NCBI GenBank assembly: GCA_964482955.1
Contig: CAYZZW010000006.1
Span: forward strand, 27,282 to 91,281
DNA from: JAPLSN01 sp964482955
GTDB lineage: Bacteria; Spirochaetota; Spirochaetia; Treponematales; UBA12059
Reading direction: 5' to 3'
DNA: 64,000 nt
In this document: in pieces, positions 26,444-35,086 of the stretch
Numbering within the stretch: the stretch's first letter is position 1
Layout: the number at the start of each line of letters is the position of its first letter
The notes under the pieces: generated by a model
The model's database searches: none
The model's input: only the letters and a program-made list of their open reading frames with translations
Told to the model about the DNA's origin: nothing
Made by a program: the position numbers and the translations under genes

Positions 26444-27313
26444 ATGACCCTCGACGTCCTCACGATCGACGCCTTTTCGAAAGACGGCCGCGGCGGCAAT
26501 CCCGCGGGCGTCGTGGTCGACGCGGCCAGCCTCTCCGACGCGCAGATGGCCGACATCGCGCGGAAAGTCGGCTTTTCGGAAACGGCGTTCGTCCTGCCGT
26601 CGGACCGCGCCACGTACCGGGTGCGTTTCTTCACGCCGGCGTCCGAGATCGACCTCTGCGGCCACGCCACCGTCGCCACGTGGTTCCTGCTCGCCAAGCT
26701 CGGCGGGGCGAAACCGGGCACCCACTCGCAAGAAACGAAAGCCGGACTCCTCGGCATCGAGATCCTGCCGGACGGGACCATTCTCATGGAGCAGGCGCTG
26801 CCGACTTACTCGGAGCTTGTCGATCCGGCCGACGTCGCCGCGTCGCTCGGATTGCGGGCGACGGATCTGGCGGACGGGTTTCCCGTCCAAGTGGTGTCCA
26901 CCGGCGTACGCGACGTCATCGTGCCCGTGAAGGACCACGACGCGCTTCTCCGCATCGCGCCCGACCTCAAGGCCGTCGCGCGGATCAGCGCGGCGCACCG
27001 CACGAGTGGCTACCACGTCTTCACGCTCGACGCACGCCACGGCGGCACGGCGGCCTGCCGCAACTTCGCCCCGCTCGAGGGCATCGACGAGGAAGCCGCC
27101 ACCGGCACCGCGTCGGGCGCCCTGTCCTGCTACCTCCACGCGTACCGCGAAACGCTCCGCGACGGGATGCGTGACCGCGTGTTCGAGCAGGGCTGGGGCA
27201 TGAACAGGCCGTCGGAAATCAAGTCGCGCCTCGAGTTCATGGACGGCGCCGTGACGCGCGTCGTCGTCGGCGGCGTCGCGGCGAACCAAGGCTCGAAGCG
27301 CGTCAGTATCTGA
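26444..27313 (+). CDS. PhzF-family isomerase/epimerase-like protein
   Basis: A 289-residue protein of the PhzF fold, related to diaminopimelate epimerase. It has GNPAGVVVD near the N-terminus and the catalytic Glu in FSETAFVLP. The block EIDLCGHATVA follows, and the second-half motif EEAATGTASGAL is present. Family members carry out an isomerisation on a small secondary-metabolite precursor (PhzF itself in phenazine synthesis) but most have unknown substrates. No phenazine genes are here, so the name of the family is all that can be said. Confidence 0.88.
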   Translation: MTLDVLTIDAFSKDGRGGNPAGVVVDAASLSDAQMADIARKVGFSETAFVLPSDRATYRVRFFTPASEIDLCGHATVATWFLLAKLGGAKPGTHSQETKAGLLGIEILPDGTILMEQALPTYSELVDPADVAASLGLRATDLADGFPVQVVSTGVRDVIVPVKDHDALLRIAPDLKAVARISAAHRTSGYHVFTLDARHGGTAACRNFAPLEGIDEEAATGTASGALSCYLHAYRETLRDGMRDRVFEQGWGMNRPSEIKSRLEFMDGAVTRVVVGGVAANQGSKRVSI

Positions 27314-27318
27314 ACGAC

Positions 27319-27350
27319 GCGATCAAGCCGGCGCGCCGTGACTTGATCGC
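27319..27350. terminator. Bidirectional terminator between phzF-like and VOC genes
   Basis: Perfect 9-bp arms (GCGATCAAG, 27319-27327, and CTTGATCGC, 27342-27350) around a GC-rich 14-nt loop, in the 39-bp gap between convergent stops. No long U-run. Confidence 0.55.
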
Positions 27351-27352
27351 CG

Positions 27353-27730
27353 TCAGGCGGGCGTACCGGCGTGCTCCACGAACTGGATCTTGAGCCCGTT
27401 CGGGTCGAGCGCGTAGAAGAATTTGATGCTCGGGTTCGGCGAGAAGGGCCCCGAGTGGATGGCGACGCCCTTCGCCTTCAAGTCGGCCATGGCCGCGTCC
27501 GCCGACTCCACGACGAAACCGAGCGAGATATCGGCGCCGTACGAGGGATTCGCGTTCTTGTCGTTGCGGATCAGCTCCACCTGTGTCCCGCCCGCCTTGC
27601 CAAGGAACGCGATTTCGGCGCCCGGCATCGGTTTCATCGTCCGGTGCACGGGCAAGCCCACGACGTCGCGATAGAACGCGAGCGATTTCTCCATGTCCTT
27701 CACGTTGATCGTCACCCAGCAAAAATCCAT
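27353..27730 (-). CDS. VOC-family (glyoxalase/dioxygenase-fold) protein
   Basis: A 125-residue single-domain VOC protein with two beta-alpha-beta-beta-beta units: WVTINVKDMEKSLAFYRDVVGLP and GFVVESADAAMADLKAKGV. The C-terminal strand FFYALDPNGLKIQFVE carries the usual acidic ligand. Metal-binding residues of this fold are partly present, so either an enzyme or a binding protein is possible. The ATG at 27730 has GAGGACGAT upstream. It follows a gap of 11 bases after the PstS-like gene and is likely its last operon partner. Confidence 0.75.
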   Translation of the reverse strand: MDFCWVTINVKDMEKSLAFYRDVVGLPVHRTMKPMPGAEIAFLGKAGGTQVELIRNDKNANPSYGADISLGFVVESADAAMADLKAKGVAIHSGPFSPNPSIKFFYALDPNGLKIQFVEHAGTPA

Positions 27731-27741
27731 ATCGTCCTCTT

Positions 27742-28899
27742 TCATTCGAGCGGCACGTAGCCGGTCGCTTCCACGAGATATTGGCCTTCGTCCGAAAGGA
27801 TCCACTCGACGAACGAACGCGTCGCAGCCGACTCGTTCCCGAGGGTGATCGCGTAGAACTCCGACGAGTAGGGGTAGCTGCCGTCCCGGATGGTTTCTTT
27901 CGACGGGGCGACGCCGTCGATCGCGAGCAGCTTGATGTCGCCGTTCTTCACCATCTGCGTCGAGTAAAAGAGGAACGAATAGCCGAGGGCGTTCCGGAAG
28001 TTCCGGTAATTCGCCGTCCGCTCGATGATCCCGCCCATGCCGGCGATCACGTCCTCTTTCAAGGGCTCGATCAGCGTTTCGCCGTCCATGATCTTCTGCA
28101 GCATCGTCTGGCTGCCGCTGCCTTCCGGCCGTTGGAACACCTTGATCGCTTCCGGGCGTCCCCCGAACGTCTTCCAATTCACGGACTCGCCCGAATAGAT
28201 CGACACGATGTCCTTCGACGATAACCCGTCCACGGGATTTCGCCGATTCACGAAGAAAACGAAGGCTTCCTTGCCGATCGCCGTCTTATTGAAGGTTTTT
28301 CCCATAGCCTGCGCCGCCTCTGCCTGCTTCGCGGACGGCCGGGCGCAGAAGATGAGTTCCACCCTACCGTTCAGAAGGTTTTCGTAGGCGGTCGGAGTGG
28401 TCGTGCACTGCACCGCGCTGTCTCGGGGATTGTAGTCGCCTTCGGGATAGACGGCGTTCGCGAAGGCGGCGTAGAGGGGATACAGGGCGGTGGCGCCGTC
28501 CAGCCTCGGCGCGTCCGGACCAAGCCGCAGGGACGCCGGCTTTTTGAGGACGGCCGCGCGCGTGCCCGCCTTGAACGGCATGTACTCGCGGAGGTCGACA
28601 TCCCCGTCGCTCACGACCGGGATCGAGGCGACGTACGCGTCGCGCGCGAACACCCCGCCGACGACGCCGGCACAGAGGACGAACAAGACCACCGTCGCCA
28701 GGATGCCCATACGATTCCTATAACACCAACAAAACAGGAACGCCACCGCGGCCAACCAGGCCGCTACCACGAACCACGAGACGAACGGCCGCTTTGTCAA
28801 AAGCGTCAGCAACCACAGCAGCAGCCCGCCGTAGCTGATCGCCGCGACCGCCGCCATGGTGACGAGCGCCTTGATCAAACCCGCGATTTTTTTGTCCAT
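27742..28899 (-). CDS. Membrane-anchored PstS-like substrate-binding protein
   Basis: A 385-residue protein of unusual layout. Residues 10-92 hold three hydrophobic segments (GLIKALVTMAAVAAISYGGLLLW; VSWFVVAAWLAAVAFLFCW; ILATVVLFVLCAGVVGGVFA). The rest is a phosphate-binding-protein-like domain: DGATALYPLYAAFANAVYPEGDYN, VELIFCARPS, EAFVFFVNRRNPVDGLSSKDI, FQRPEGSGSQTMLQK and SFVEWILSDEGQYLVEATGY. No permease or ATPase gene is adjacent. It may act as a tethered sensor rather than part of a transporter. GGAG lies 7 nt before the ATG at 28899. Confidence 0.75.
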   Translation of the reverse strand: MDKKIAGLIKALVTMAAVAAISYGGLLLWLLTLLTKRPFVSWFVVAAWLAAVAFLFCWCYRNRMGILATVVLFVLCAGVVGGVFARDAYVASIPVVSDGDVDLREYMPFKAGTRAAVLKKPASLRLGPDAPRLDGATALYPLYAAFANAVYPEGDYNPRDSAVQCTTTPTAYENLLNGRVELIFCARPSAKQAEAAQAMGKTFNKTAIGKEAFVFFVNRRNPVDGLSSKDIVSIYSGESVNWKTFGGRPEAIKVFQRPEGSGSQTMLQKIMDGETLIEPLKEDVIAGMGGIIERTANYRNFRNALGYSFLFYSTQMVKNGDIKLLAIDGVAPSKETIRDGSYPYSSEFYAITLGNESAATRSFVEWILSDEGQYLVEATGYVPLE

Positions 28900-28910
28900 C
28901 CCGAGCTCCT

Positions 28911-29618
28911 TCAATCCCACAGTCGCGGACGCGACAGGTATTCGTAGTCCGCGAGCGCGGCGACATCCTTCCGCCGTTCCGCAAGCGTACCGATAACCGA
29001 TTCCGAATAAATATCATACAGGGGCAAGTCGTACTTCGCGCTCGCGTTGCGGAAGCCGTCCGCCTCGAACACGAACACGTTCGGCACCAGGACGTCGCGC
29101 TCGGCGCCGTAGCGGCGGTCGAAGCAGACGAACGCAGTCCCGTCGTCGATCTTCACGAACGATTCGAGACCGGAGAAAAACGATTCCAGGTGACGGACTC
29201 GGACCGAATCGCCCTCCCCTTCAACCCAATCGAACATCTCGATCGACGTGCCTTTTCCGCAGGCGCTTCCGCTGATGCCGTAGACGACGGTCGCTTTCCC
29301 GAAGAGCGCGACGCTCTCGAAGCCCATGCCGAAACGAGAGACATCGACGTCGATCACGATGCGACCACCTTCGCGGACGGTCAGACGATCGGAGTAGTCG
29401 TCGTAGTCGGTGAGGATTTCGTACGTCAGGGCGCCCCGCCGCGCGGTACGGAGGATGCCGTTGTCGAGAAATCGCTCGTCGTACGCGAGCGCCGCGCGCG
29501 CCATCGGCTCGAATCGGCCGACGATCGCGGCGATGTAGGCGCGGAGATCCATCGACTCATCCGCGTGAGCCAGGGCGGCGGAGGCGCACAGGAGGAATAA
29601 CGCAAGGCATCGCTTCAT
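28911..29618 (-). CDS. Exported protein, function unknown
   Basis: A 235-residue protein with a Sec signal peptide (CLALFLLCASAALAHA), no lipobox. The mature part has helices followed by strands such as RLTVREGGRIVIDVDV and KATVVYGISGSACGKGTSIEMF, and ends in ADYEYLSRPRLW. Nothing in it matches a named family to my eye. It lies 11 bases upstream of the PstS-like gene in the same operon and may work with it. Confidence 0.5.
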   Translation of the reverse strand: MKRCLALFLLCASAALAHADESMDLRAYIAAIVGRFEPMARAALAYDERFLDNGILRTARRGALTYEILTDYDDYSDRLTVREGGRIVIDVDVSRFGMGFESVALFGKATVVYGISGSACGKGTSIEMFDWVEGEGDSVRVRHLESFFSGLESFVKIDDGTAFVCFDRRYGAERDVLVPNVFVFEADGFRNASAKYDLPLYDIYSESVIGTLAERRKDVAALADYEYLSRPRLWD

Positions 29619-29746
29619 CGAGAAACCATGATGACCGCATGCGCATGACCGCGCAAGATCCCGCGCGACCGAAATCGCGTCCGCCGCGCCCGGTCTTGGC
29701 CGCATTCTCCGCACAGTGCATCTTCCATATCCTTCACGCGCGGCGC

Positions 29747-29775
29747 TTGCGGACGGCAGCGGCGGCGTGTATCGT
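29747..29775 (+). promoter_or_regulatory. sbcDC promoter, leaderless type
   Basis: TTGCGG (29747-29752), 17 nt, TATCGT (29770-29775), then 6 nt to the sbcD ATG at 29782. Confidence 0.55.
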
Positions 29776-29781
29776 GTCGGC

Positions 29782-31086
29782 ATGCGCATTTTGCACTGCT
29801 CGGACTTGCACATCGGAAAGACGCTCTGCGACCACGACCTCCTGCCCGACCAGTCGATCGCGCTCAAGCGGATCGCCGAGATCGCGCGGGAGGAACGCGC
29901 GGCCGCCGTCGTCGTCGCGGGCGACGTGTTCGACCGCAGCGTGCCCTCGCCGGAGGCGGTCAGGCTGTTCGGCGCCTTCCTCGCCGACCTCCGCTCGGGC
30001 GCCGAGCCGCCCGAGATCGTGATCATCCCAGGCAACCACGATTCGGCCGCGCGGGTCGGCTACTGTTCCGAAGTACTGGCCCCGGCGGGCGTGCACGTGC
30101 GCGCGGACCCGGAGCGCTCGGGCGAGCCCGTGATCGTCGAACGCGGCGGCGAACGCTGCGCGATCTGGGCGATCCCCTTCCTGGCGCCCGGCGCCTTCGA
30201 CGCGCATGACCCGGCGCCGGTCGCTGCCGAACCGACGACCGAGACGGCAGCGGGCGTTGCGGTCCCGGCAAAGACGGCGGCCGATAAAGCGCGATCCGAC
30301 GGCCAAGCCGACCTCTTCACGGAGCTCGTGCGAAACACAGCACCCGAAAAGCCGCGAACAGAGACCGAACCGATCAAGCCGCGCATCCGCGGGCAGGCGG
30401 AACTCTTCGCCGAAGCCGTGGCGATGACGAAGCCCGGCGCGGATCCGAAAACGATCGACGTCCTCGTGTGCCACGTCTTCGCGTCCGGCGCCTTCGCGAG
30501 CGAATCCGAGCGGCGCTTCCTCGGCAGCGCCGAGGCGGTCGATCCCGCGCTCTTCGATCCGTTCGACTACGCCGCGCTCGGCCACTTGCACGCCCGTCAG
30601 GAAGCCGGCGCGAAGGGCCGCTACGCGGGCACGCCGCTCGCCTACGCGTTTTCCGAAGCCGACCGCGTCAAATCGGTGTCGGTGGTCGACGTGACGAAAG
30701 GATCGTTCGCCGAGCGGGCCGTGCCCATACGACCGCCGCGCGCGCTCAGGCGGATCCGCGGCCACTTCGCCGAGCTCGTCGACGGCGCCGCCGACGCAAC
30801 CCTCGCGGAAGCGTACGTCGAAGCCACGTTGACCGATCCCGCGCCCGTGCTCGGGGCGGCCGAAGGACTCAGGCGCGTCTATCCTTTCCTCCTCTCGGTG
30901 AAGCAGGAGTGCATGGAAGCGGTCACGACGACCGTCGAGGCGGCGACGCGACCCGCGGAGGAAGCCTGGGACATCCTCGACGACTTCCGCGCCTTCCATA
31001 AGGCGATCTACGGCGACGATCCGGACGCGGACGCGCTCGCGCTCTTCGACGCCCTGCGCGGGGAGGCCGAGCATGCGACCGCGTAG
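29782..31086 (+). CDS. sbcD: Nuclease SbcCD subunit D (Mre11-like)
   Basis: A 434-residue Mn-dependent DNA nuclease that with SbcC opens hairpins and processes double-strand breaks. It shows the phosphoesterase blocks CSDLHIGKT, AGDVFDRSVPS, IPGNHDSAARVG, VCHVF and GHLHARQ. An insert of about 70 residues between the last two catalytic blocks (about 150-225) is low-complexity and holds two similar pieces, GQADLFTELV (174-183) and GQAELFAEAV (204-213). Both match the beta-clamp-binding consensus QxxLF. The last 14 bases overlap sbcC. Confidence 0.94.
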   Translation: MRILHCSDLHIGKTLCDHDLLPDQSIALKRIAEIAREERAAAVVVAGDVFDRSVPSPEAVRLFGAFLADLRSGAEPPEIVIIPGNHDSAARVGYCSEVLAPAGVHVRADPERSGEPVIVERGGERCAIWAIPFLAPGAFDAHDPAPVAAEPTTETAAGVAVPAKTAADKARSDGQADLFTELVRNTAPEKPRTETEPIKPRIRGQAELFAEAVAMTKPGADPKTIDVLVCHVFASGAFASESERRFLGSAEAVDPALFDPFDYAALGHLHARQEAGAKGRYAGTPLAYAFSEADRVKSVSVVDVTKGSFAERAVPIRPPRALRRIRGHFAELVDGAADATLAEAYVEATLTDPAPVLGAAEGLRRVYPFLLSVKQECMEAVTTTVEAATRPAEEAWDILDDFRAFHKAIYGDDPDADALALFDALRGEAEHATA

Positions 31087-34078
31087 CCTCGCCATCGCCA
31101 ACATCGGCCCCTTCGCCGGGGAAGTCGTGGTGGACTTCTCGAGGCTCGACGACGTGTTCCTCGTCTGCGGCGACACGGGCTCGGGCAAGACGACCATCTT
31201 CGACTGCGTGGCGTACGCGCTCTACGGCTCGTTGCCGGGCACGCGCTCGGGGCGCGAAGGCGAACTCGCGTCGCACCACGCGAAGCCGGGCGACGAGCCG
31301 TCGGTCGAATTCGAGTTCGAATCCGGCGGCACGCGCTATTCGATCTCGCGAAAACCGTCCCGGGAACGCGCGAAGCTGCGAGGATCGGGACTGACGAAGG
31401 AAGGCTCGGAAGCCGTCCTGCGCGTCCTCGAACGAGGCGCCTGGCGCGTCCTCGCGACGGGCGTAGCGGAAGCGGACGACGCGATAAAAAGGATACTCGG
31501 CTTCACGAAGGACGAATTCCTCAAGATCGTGCTCCTCCCGCAAGGCGAGTTCCAGCGCTTCCTCGAGATGAATTCGAACGACCGGGCGGGCTTGCTCGAA
31601 AAGCTGTTTCCCGTGGAGCTCCACGCCGCCGTGACGGGAAGGGCCAAGACGCGGCTCGACGCCGCGCAGGCGACGCTCAAGCGCGTCGACGCCGAGCTCG
31701 ACGCCCTCGGCGCGGCCGCGACGCCCGAAGAGACGGCGATCGAGCTCGAACGACTCGACGGCGAGCTGTCGGCGATCAAGGCCGACCTGGGAGCCGCGCG
31801 CGCGGAAGAGACCTCGCGGAAAACCGGACTCGAGCGCGCCGCCGAAATCGGCCGCGCCTTCGACCTCGCCGCCGAAACCGCCCGCGCGCTGGCTTCCCTC
31901 GAGTCGGAGGCCCCCGCGATGGACGCCCTCGAGCGCGGCATCGGCACCGCGGCCCGCGCGCGCGAACTGGCCGCACTCCTCGACGGTCTGGACGAAAAGC
32001 GCCAGGCGGCGGCGGACGCCGGACGGCAGCACGCGGAGGCCGAAGCGCGGAACGCCGGACTTGCCGCCGAACGACCCGCGATGGAAAACGCCGAACGCCG
32101 GCTCGCCGCGCTCGCGACGGAACTCGGCTCCCTCGCGGAGCGCATCGGCACGCTCAAGTCCGCCGCGGCGGCCTGGGAACGCGCGGACGCGCTCGGACGG
32201 GAAGCGGCGCGCGCCGCGGCAGAGGACGAGAAGACCGCGAAAACCTCGGCGGACGCCGCGAGGCAAGCGGACGCGGCGAAAGCCGAGATAGCCCGGCTCC
32301 GCGCCGCGCCCGGCACGGAAGACGCCGCGCGAGCGGAACGCGACAAGGCGCGGGACGAAGCCGGGCGCGCCGAACGGACGCTCGAAAGCGCCGCGCGCCG
32401 AGAAGAGCTGGCGCGCGATCTCGAGTCGGCCGCGGGAACGCTCGCGACGGCCGAAGAACGGGAACGGATCCTTCGGGACGGGGCCGAAACCGCCGAACGC
32501 GACCTGGCGACCATCCAAGCCGCGCTCGACGGAGCCGCGGCCGCCTCGCTCGCGGCGAGCCTGGCCGACGGCGCGCCTTGCCCCGTCTGCGGCTCGATCC
32601 ACCACCCGAATCCCGCCGTCCAGGCCGACGATCCCGACGCGCTCCGCGCCGCCCTCGCCGAAGCCCGGAAACGCCGCGACGCGGCGTTCGGCGCCCTCTC
32701 GCGCTCGTCGTCCGAATCGGGAGCAGCGAGCGCCCGACGCGCCATGCTCCAAGCCGAACTGGACAAGCTTCCCGCCGATCTCCCTTCCGCGTCCGACGCC
32801 GAAGCGGCGGCGAACGCCGCGCGCGGCGCCCTCGCCGAGGCCGAAGCGCGCTTGGCCGACCTCGAGGCGCGCAGGCGAAAGACCGAAGAACTCGAAACGA
32901 GGCTCGCGGGACTTACGGCGGAAGCCGAACGGCTGGCCGCCGCCGCGCGGGCCACGGCCACCGCGCGGGCTGGCGCCGAAAGCGCGGCCGAAGCGGCCCG
33001 CGCGGCGGCGGGCGGCGAGGATCCGCGCCCCGGGCTCGCCGCAGGGGAAAAAGAACTCCGCGCCGGAACCGCGGAACGCGAACGGCTCGACAAACTGATC
33101 GTCGCCCACCGCAGGGACTCGGCGACCGCGGCCGCGGAACTGGCGGAACGGGCGAGCGCCCTCGAAAAAGCGACGAAGGCGCGCGACGCGGCCGAAGCGG
33201 GCGCCGACGCCGAACTGGCGCGGCGCGGCTTCGACACCGCGGAAGAGGCGCGCCGGGCCGCGTGGCCCGAGGACAGGCTCGCGCGCGCCAGGCGCGACTT
33301 GGCGGAATGGCGCGACAGGCTGTCCGCGGCGCGGGAAGCCGCGACCCGCTGCGCCGCGGCGGTCGCAGGGCGCGAGAGGCCGGATATCGCGGCGGCAAAC
33401 GCGGGCCTCGCCGAAGCCCGCGCGGCCGTCGCCGCCCTGGACGAGCGCCTCGCCGACTCGACGCGGCGCAAGGCGGAGCTCGCGGGCCGCGCCGAACGCC
33501 ATCGCGCCCTGTCGGCCGAACGGGAACGGCTCGCCTCGGACAACGCGACCCTCGTGAAGCTGTCGGCCGCGCTGAACGGCGAGGTCTCCGGCCGGCGCAT
33601 GACCTTCCAGACCTTCGCCCTCGGCCGTTACTTCGAGGCGGTCGTCGCCTGCGCCGCGGCGCGGCTCCTCGAGATGTCCGACGGGCGCTATCGCCTCTCG
33701 ATGGACCGGCAGGCGGGCAAGGGTTCCTCGAAAGTGGGACTCGAGATCCTCGTGGCCGACGCGTTCACCGGCAAGGAGCGTCCGGCCGCCTCGCTCTCCG
33801 GCGGCGAGAAATTCATGGCGTCCATCTCGCTGGCGCTCGGCCTCGCGGACGTCGTGTCGAACCGCGCCGCGGGATCCCCCGTGGAATCGGTGTTCATCGA
33901 CGAGGGGTTCGGTTCGCTGGACGAGGACGCGCTCGACCGGGCGATCGACGTGCTCGACCGCGTGCGCGAAGGACGCATGGTCGGCATCGTGTCGCACGTG
34001 GCCGAGCTGCGCTCGCGCATCCCCTCGCGCATCGAAGTGCGCAAGGGACGCTCGGGTTCCGCGATCGAGATCGTTTGA
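31073..34078 (+). CDS. sbcC: Nuclease SbcCD subunit C (Rad50-like ATPase)
   Basis: A 1001-residue SMC-type ATPase. N-terminal P-loop GDTGSGKTTIFD, long Ala/Glu/Arg-rich coiled coils on both sides of the zinc hook CPVC (Cys503 and Cys506, in CPVCGSIHHP). The C-terminal half-site has signature SLSGGEKFM and Walker B SVFIDEGFGSLDED. ATP binding clamps the DNA-processing head with SbcD. The coils are almost lacking in hydrophobic residues other than Ala and Leu, in line with the GC-rich genome. It is coupled to sbcD by a 14-bp overlap. Confidence 0.95.
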   Translation: MRPRSLAIANIGPFAGEVVVDFSRLDDVFLVCGDTGSGKTTIFDCVAYALYGSLPGTRSGREGELASHHAKPGDEPSVEFEFESGGTRYSISRKPSRERAKLRGSGLTKEGSEAVLRVLERGAWRVLATGVAEADDAIKRILGFTKDEFLKIVLLPQGEFQRFLEMNSNDRAGLLEKLFPVELHAAVTGRAKTRLDAAQATLKRVDAELDALGAAATPEETAIELERLDGELSAIKADLGAARAEETSRKTGLERAAEIGRAFDLAAETARALASLESEAPAMDALERGIGTAARARELAALLDGLDEKRQAAADAGRQHAEAEARNAGLAAERPAMENAERRLAALATELGSLAERIGTLKSAAAAWERADALGREAARAAAEDEKTAKTSADAARQADAAKAEIARLRAAPGTEDAARAERDKARDEAGRAERTLESAARREELARDLESAAGTLATAEERERILRDGAETAERDLATIQAALDGAAAASLAASLADGAPCPVCGSIHHPNPAVQADDPDALRAALAEARKRRDAAFGALSRSSSESGAASARRAMLQAELDKLPADLPSASDAEAAANAARGALAEAEARLADLEARRRKTEELETRLAGLTAEAERLAAAARATATARAGAESAAEAARAAAGGEDPRPGLAAGEKELRAGTAERERLDKLIVAHRRDSATAAAELAERASALEKATKARDAAEAGADAELARRGFDTAEEARRAAWPEDRLARARRDLAEWRDRLSAAREAATRCAAAVAGRERPDIAAANAGLAEARAAVAALDERLADSTRRKAELAGRAERHRALSAERERLASDNATLVKLSAALNGEVSGRRMTFQTFALGRYFEAVVACAAARLLEMSDGRYRLSMDRQAGKGSSKVGLEILVADAFTGKERPAASLSGGEKFMASISLALGLADVVSNRAAGSPVESVFIDEGFGSLDEDALDRAIDVLDRVREGRMVGIVSHVAELRSRIPSRIEVRKGRSGSAIEIV

Positions 34079-34147
34079 CCGGTCGGGGACGGCGCCGAAG
34101 GGCGCGCCTTCACCTGTCCGCGATGAGCGTGATGATCATGGCGCTTC

Positions 34148-35086
34148 CTATTTGAACGCGATCGAGGCGTAGGACTTGTGTCCTTCGAATTTCGCGCCGG
34201 CCGAGAAGAGGTCCTCGATCTGGGGCGGAATCGCCTTGAGGCAGGTGCCGGACACCGTGATGCGGTCGTCCTCGGCGTGCCGGAGCGCGAGGTGGTGGAT
34301 GAAGTTCACGTCCTCCGAGACGACGGAGCCGGTGGAACCGGGCCGGCGCCACACGGTCGCGCCCGCGTGGAAGACGAACTTGAAACCGATCGGCACTTCG
34401 AGCCGGAACGACTCGTAGCCGATCAGCGCGCGGTTCACGAGCAGTTCGTACGCGATCTTCACGGGCGATTCGCCGGCCGGATCCTCGGGGAAGACGAGCA
34501 GGATGCCGTTCTGGTCCTTCATCCAGAGGAGGCCGTTCGTCTCCATGAACACGCTCGCCATGTGCGCGGCGTACGAATCCCGGAGCGCGGCGAGCCGGGT
34601 CTCGCCGATCTTGCCGCGCAGGCCCGCCTGGTCGCAGATGGCCGAATAGCAGAACAGGAAGCGGTACTCGCGTCCCTCGACGAGCTTGCGCCAGCCGGGG
34701 AAGGCCGTCGCCTGTCCCTCGCCTTCGCGGGCGCCCGAGCGCACCGCCGCGTCCTCGAGCCGCGCCGCGTCCACGCCCGCCTTGAACAGCGCGGGCCCCA
34801 CGTAATCCTTCGCGCCGGCGAACATGAGCGACGCCGGATCGGCGATGGCCCCGAGCGGGTCGAGCACGCCGAAGGCGATCCCCTTGTCCGCGAGCTCGGC
34901 CACCTTCTTCCGGAATGCGCGCTCGTCGGCGCCCGAGGCGTCGAGGTAGGGAAAGCCCTCCTCGGCGGCCGCGGCGATCGTCCGGCCGACCGAACGGGGC
35001 GACTGGACGTCGGCGTCGTCGGCGAGGCGCGCGACGAGTTTCTTGACGGGGGCGGCCGACAGGTCGGAATAGACGGTGAACTTCAT
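34148..35086 (-). CDS. Cyclase-fold pseudoenzyme, second of a pair
   Basis: A 312-residue protein. The C-terminal 190 residues have the fold order of class III nucleotide cyclase homology domains: strand YRFLFCYSAICDQAGLR, helix RDSYAAHMASVFMETNG, strand pair LLWMKDQNGILLVFPE, helix KIAYELLVNRALIGY, and VVSEDVNFIHHLALRH near the place of the dimer/substrate-binding strand. The metal-binding Asp pair and the catalytic Asn-Arg pair are not evident. The N-terminal 115 residues are unassigned. Its ATG overlaps the stop of the upstream relative, so the two are made together. Confidence 0.45.
   Translation of the reverse strand: MKFTVYSDLSAAPVKKLVARLADDADVQSPRSVGRTIAAAAEEGFPYLDASGADERAFRKKVAELADKGIAFGVLDPLGAIADPASLMFAGAKDYVGPALFKAGVDAARLEDAAVRSGAREGEGQATAFPGWRKLVEGREYRFLFCYSAICDQAGLRGKIGETRLAALRDSYAAHMASVFMETNGLLWMKDQNGILLVFPEDPAGESPVKIAYELLVNRALIGYESFRLEVPIGFKFVFHAGATVWRRPGSTGSVVSEDVNFIHHLALRHAEDDRITVSGTCLKAIPPQIEDLFSAGAKFEGHKSYASIAFK

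Noticed and set aside
31336..33600. Long open frame on the opposite strand of sbcC (754 codons)
   Set aside because: Its product is Ser/Ala/Arg-rich low complexity, a mirror of GC-rich codon use in the coiled coil; sbcC on the plus strand is clear.
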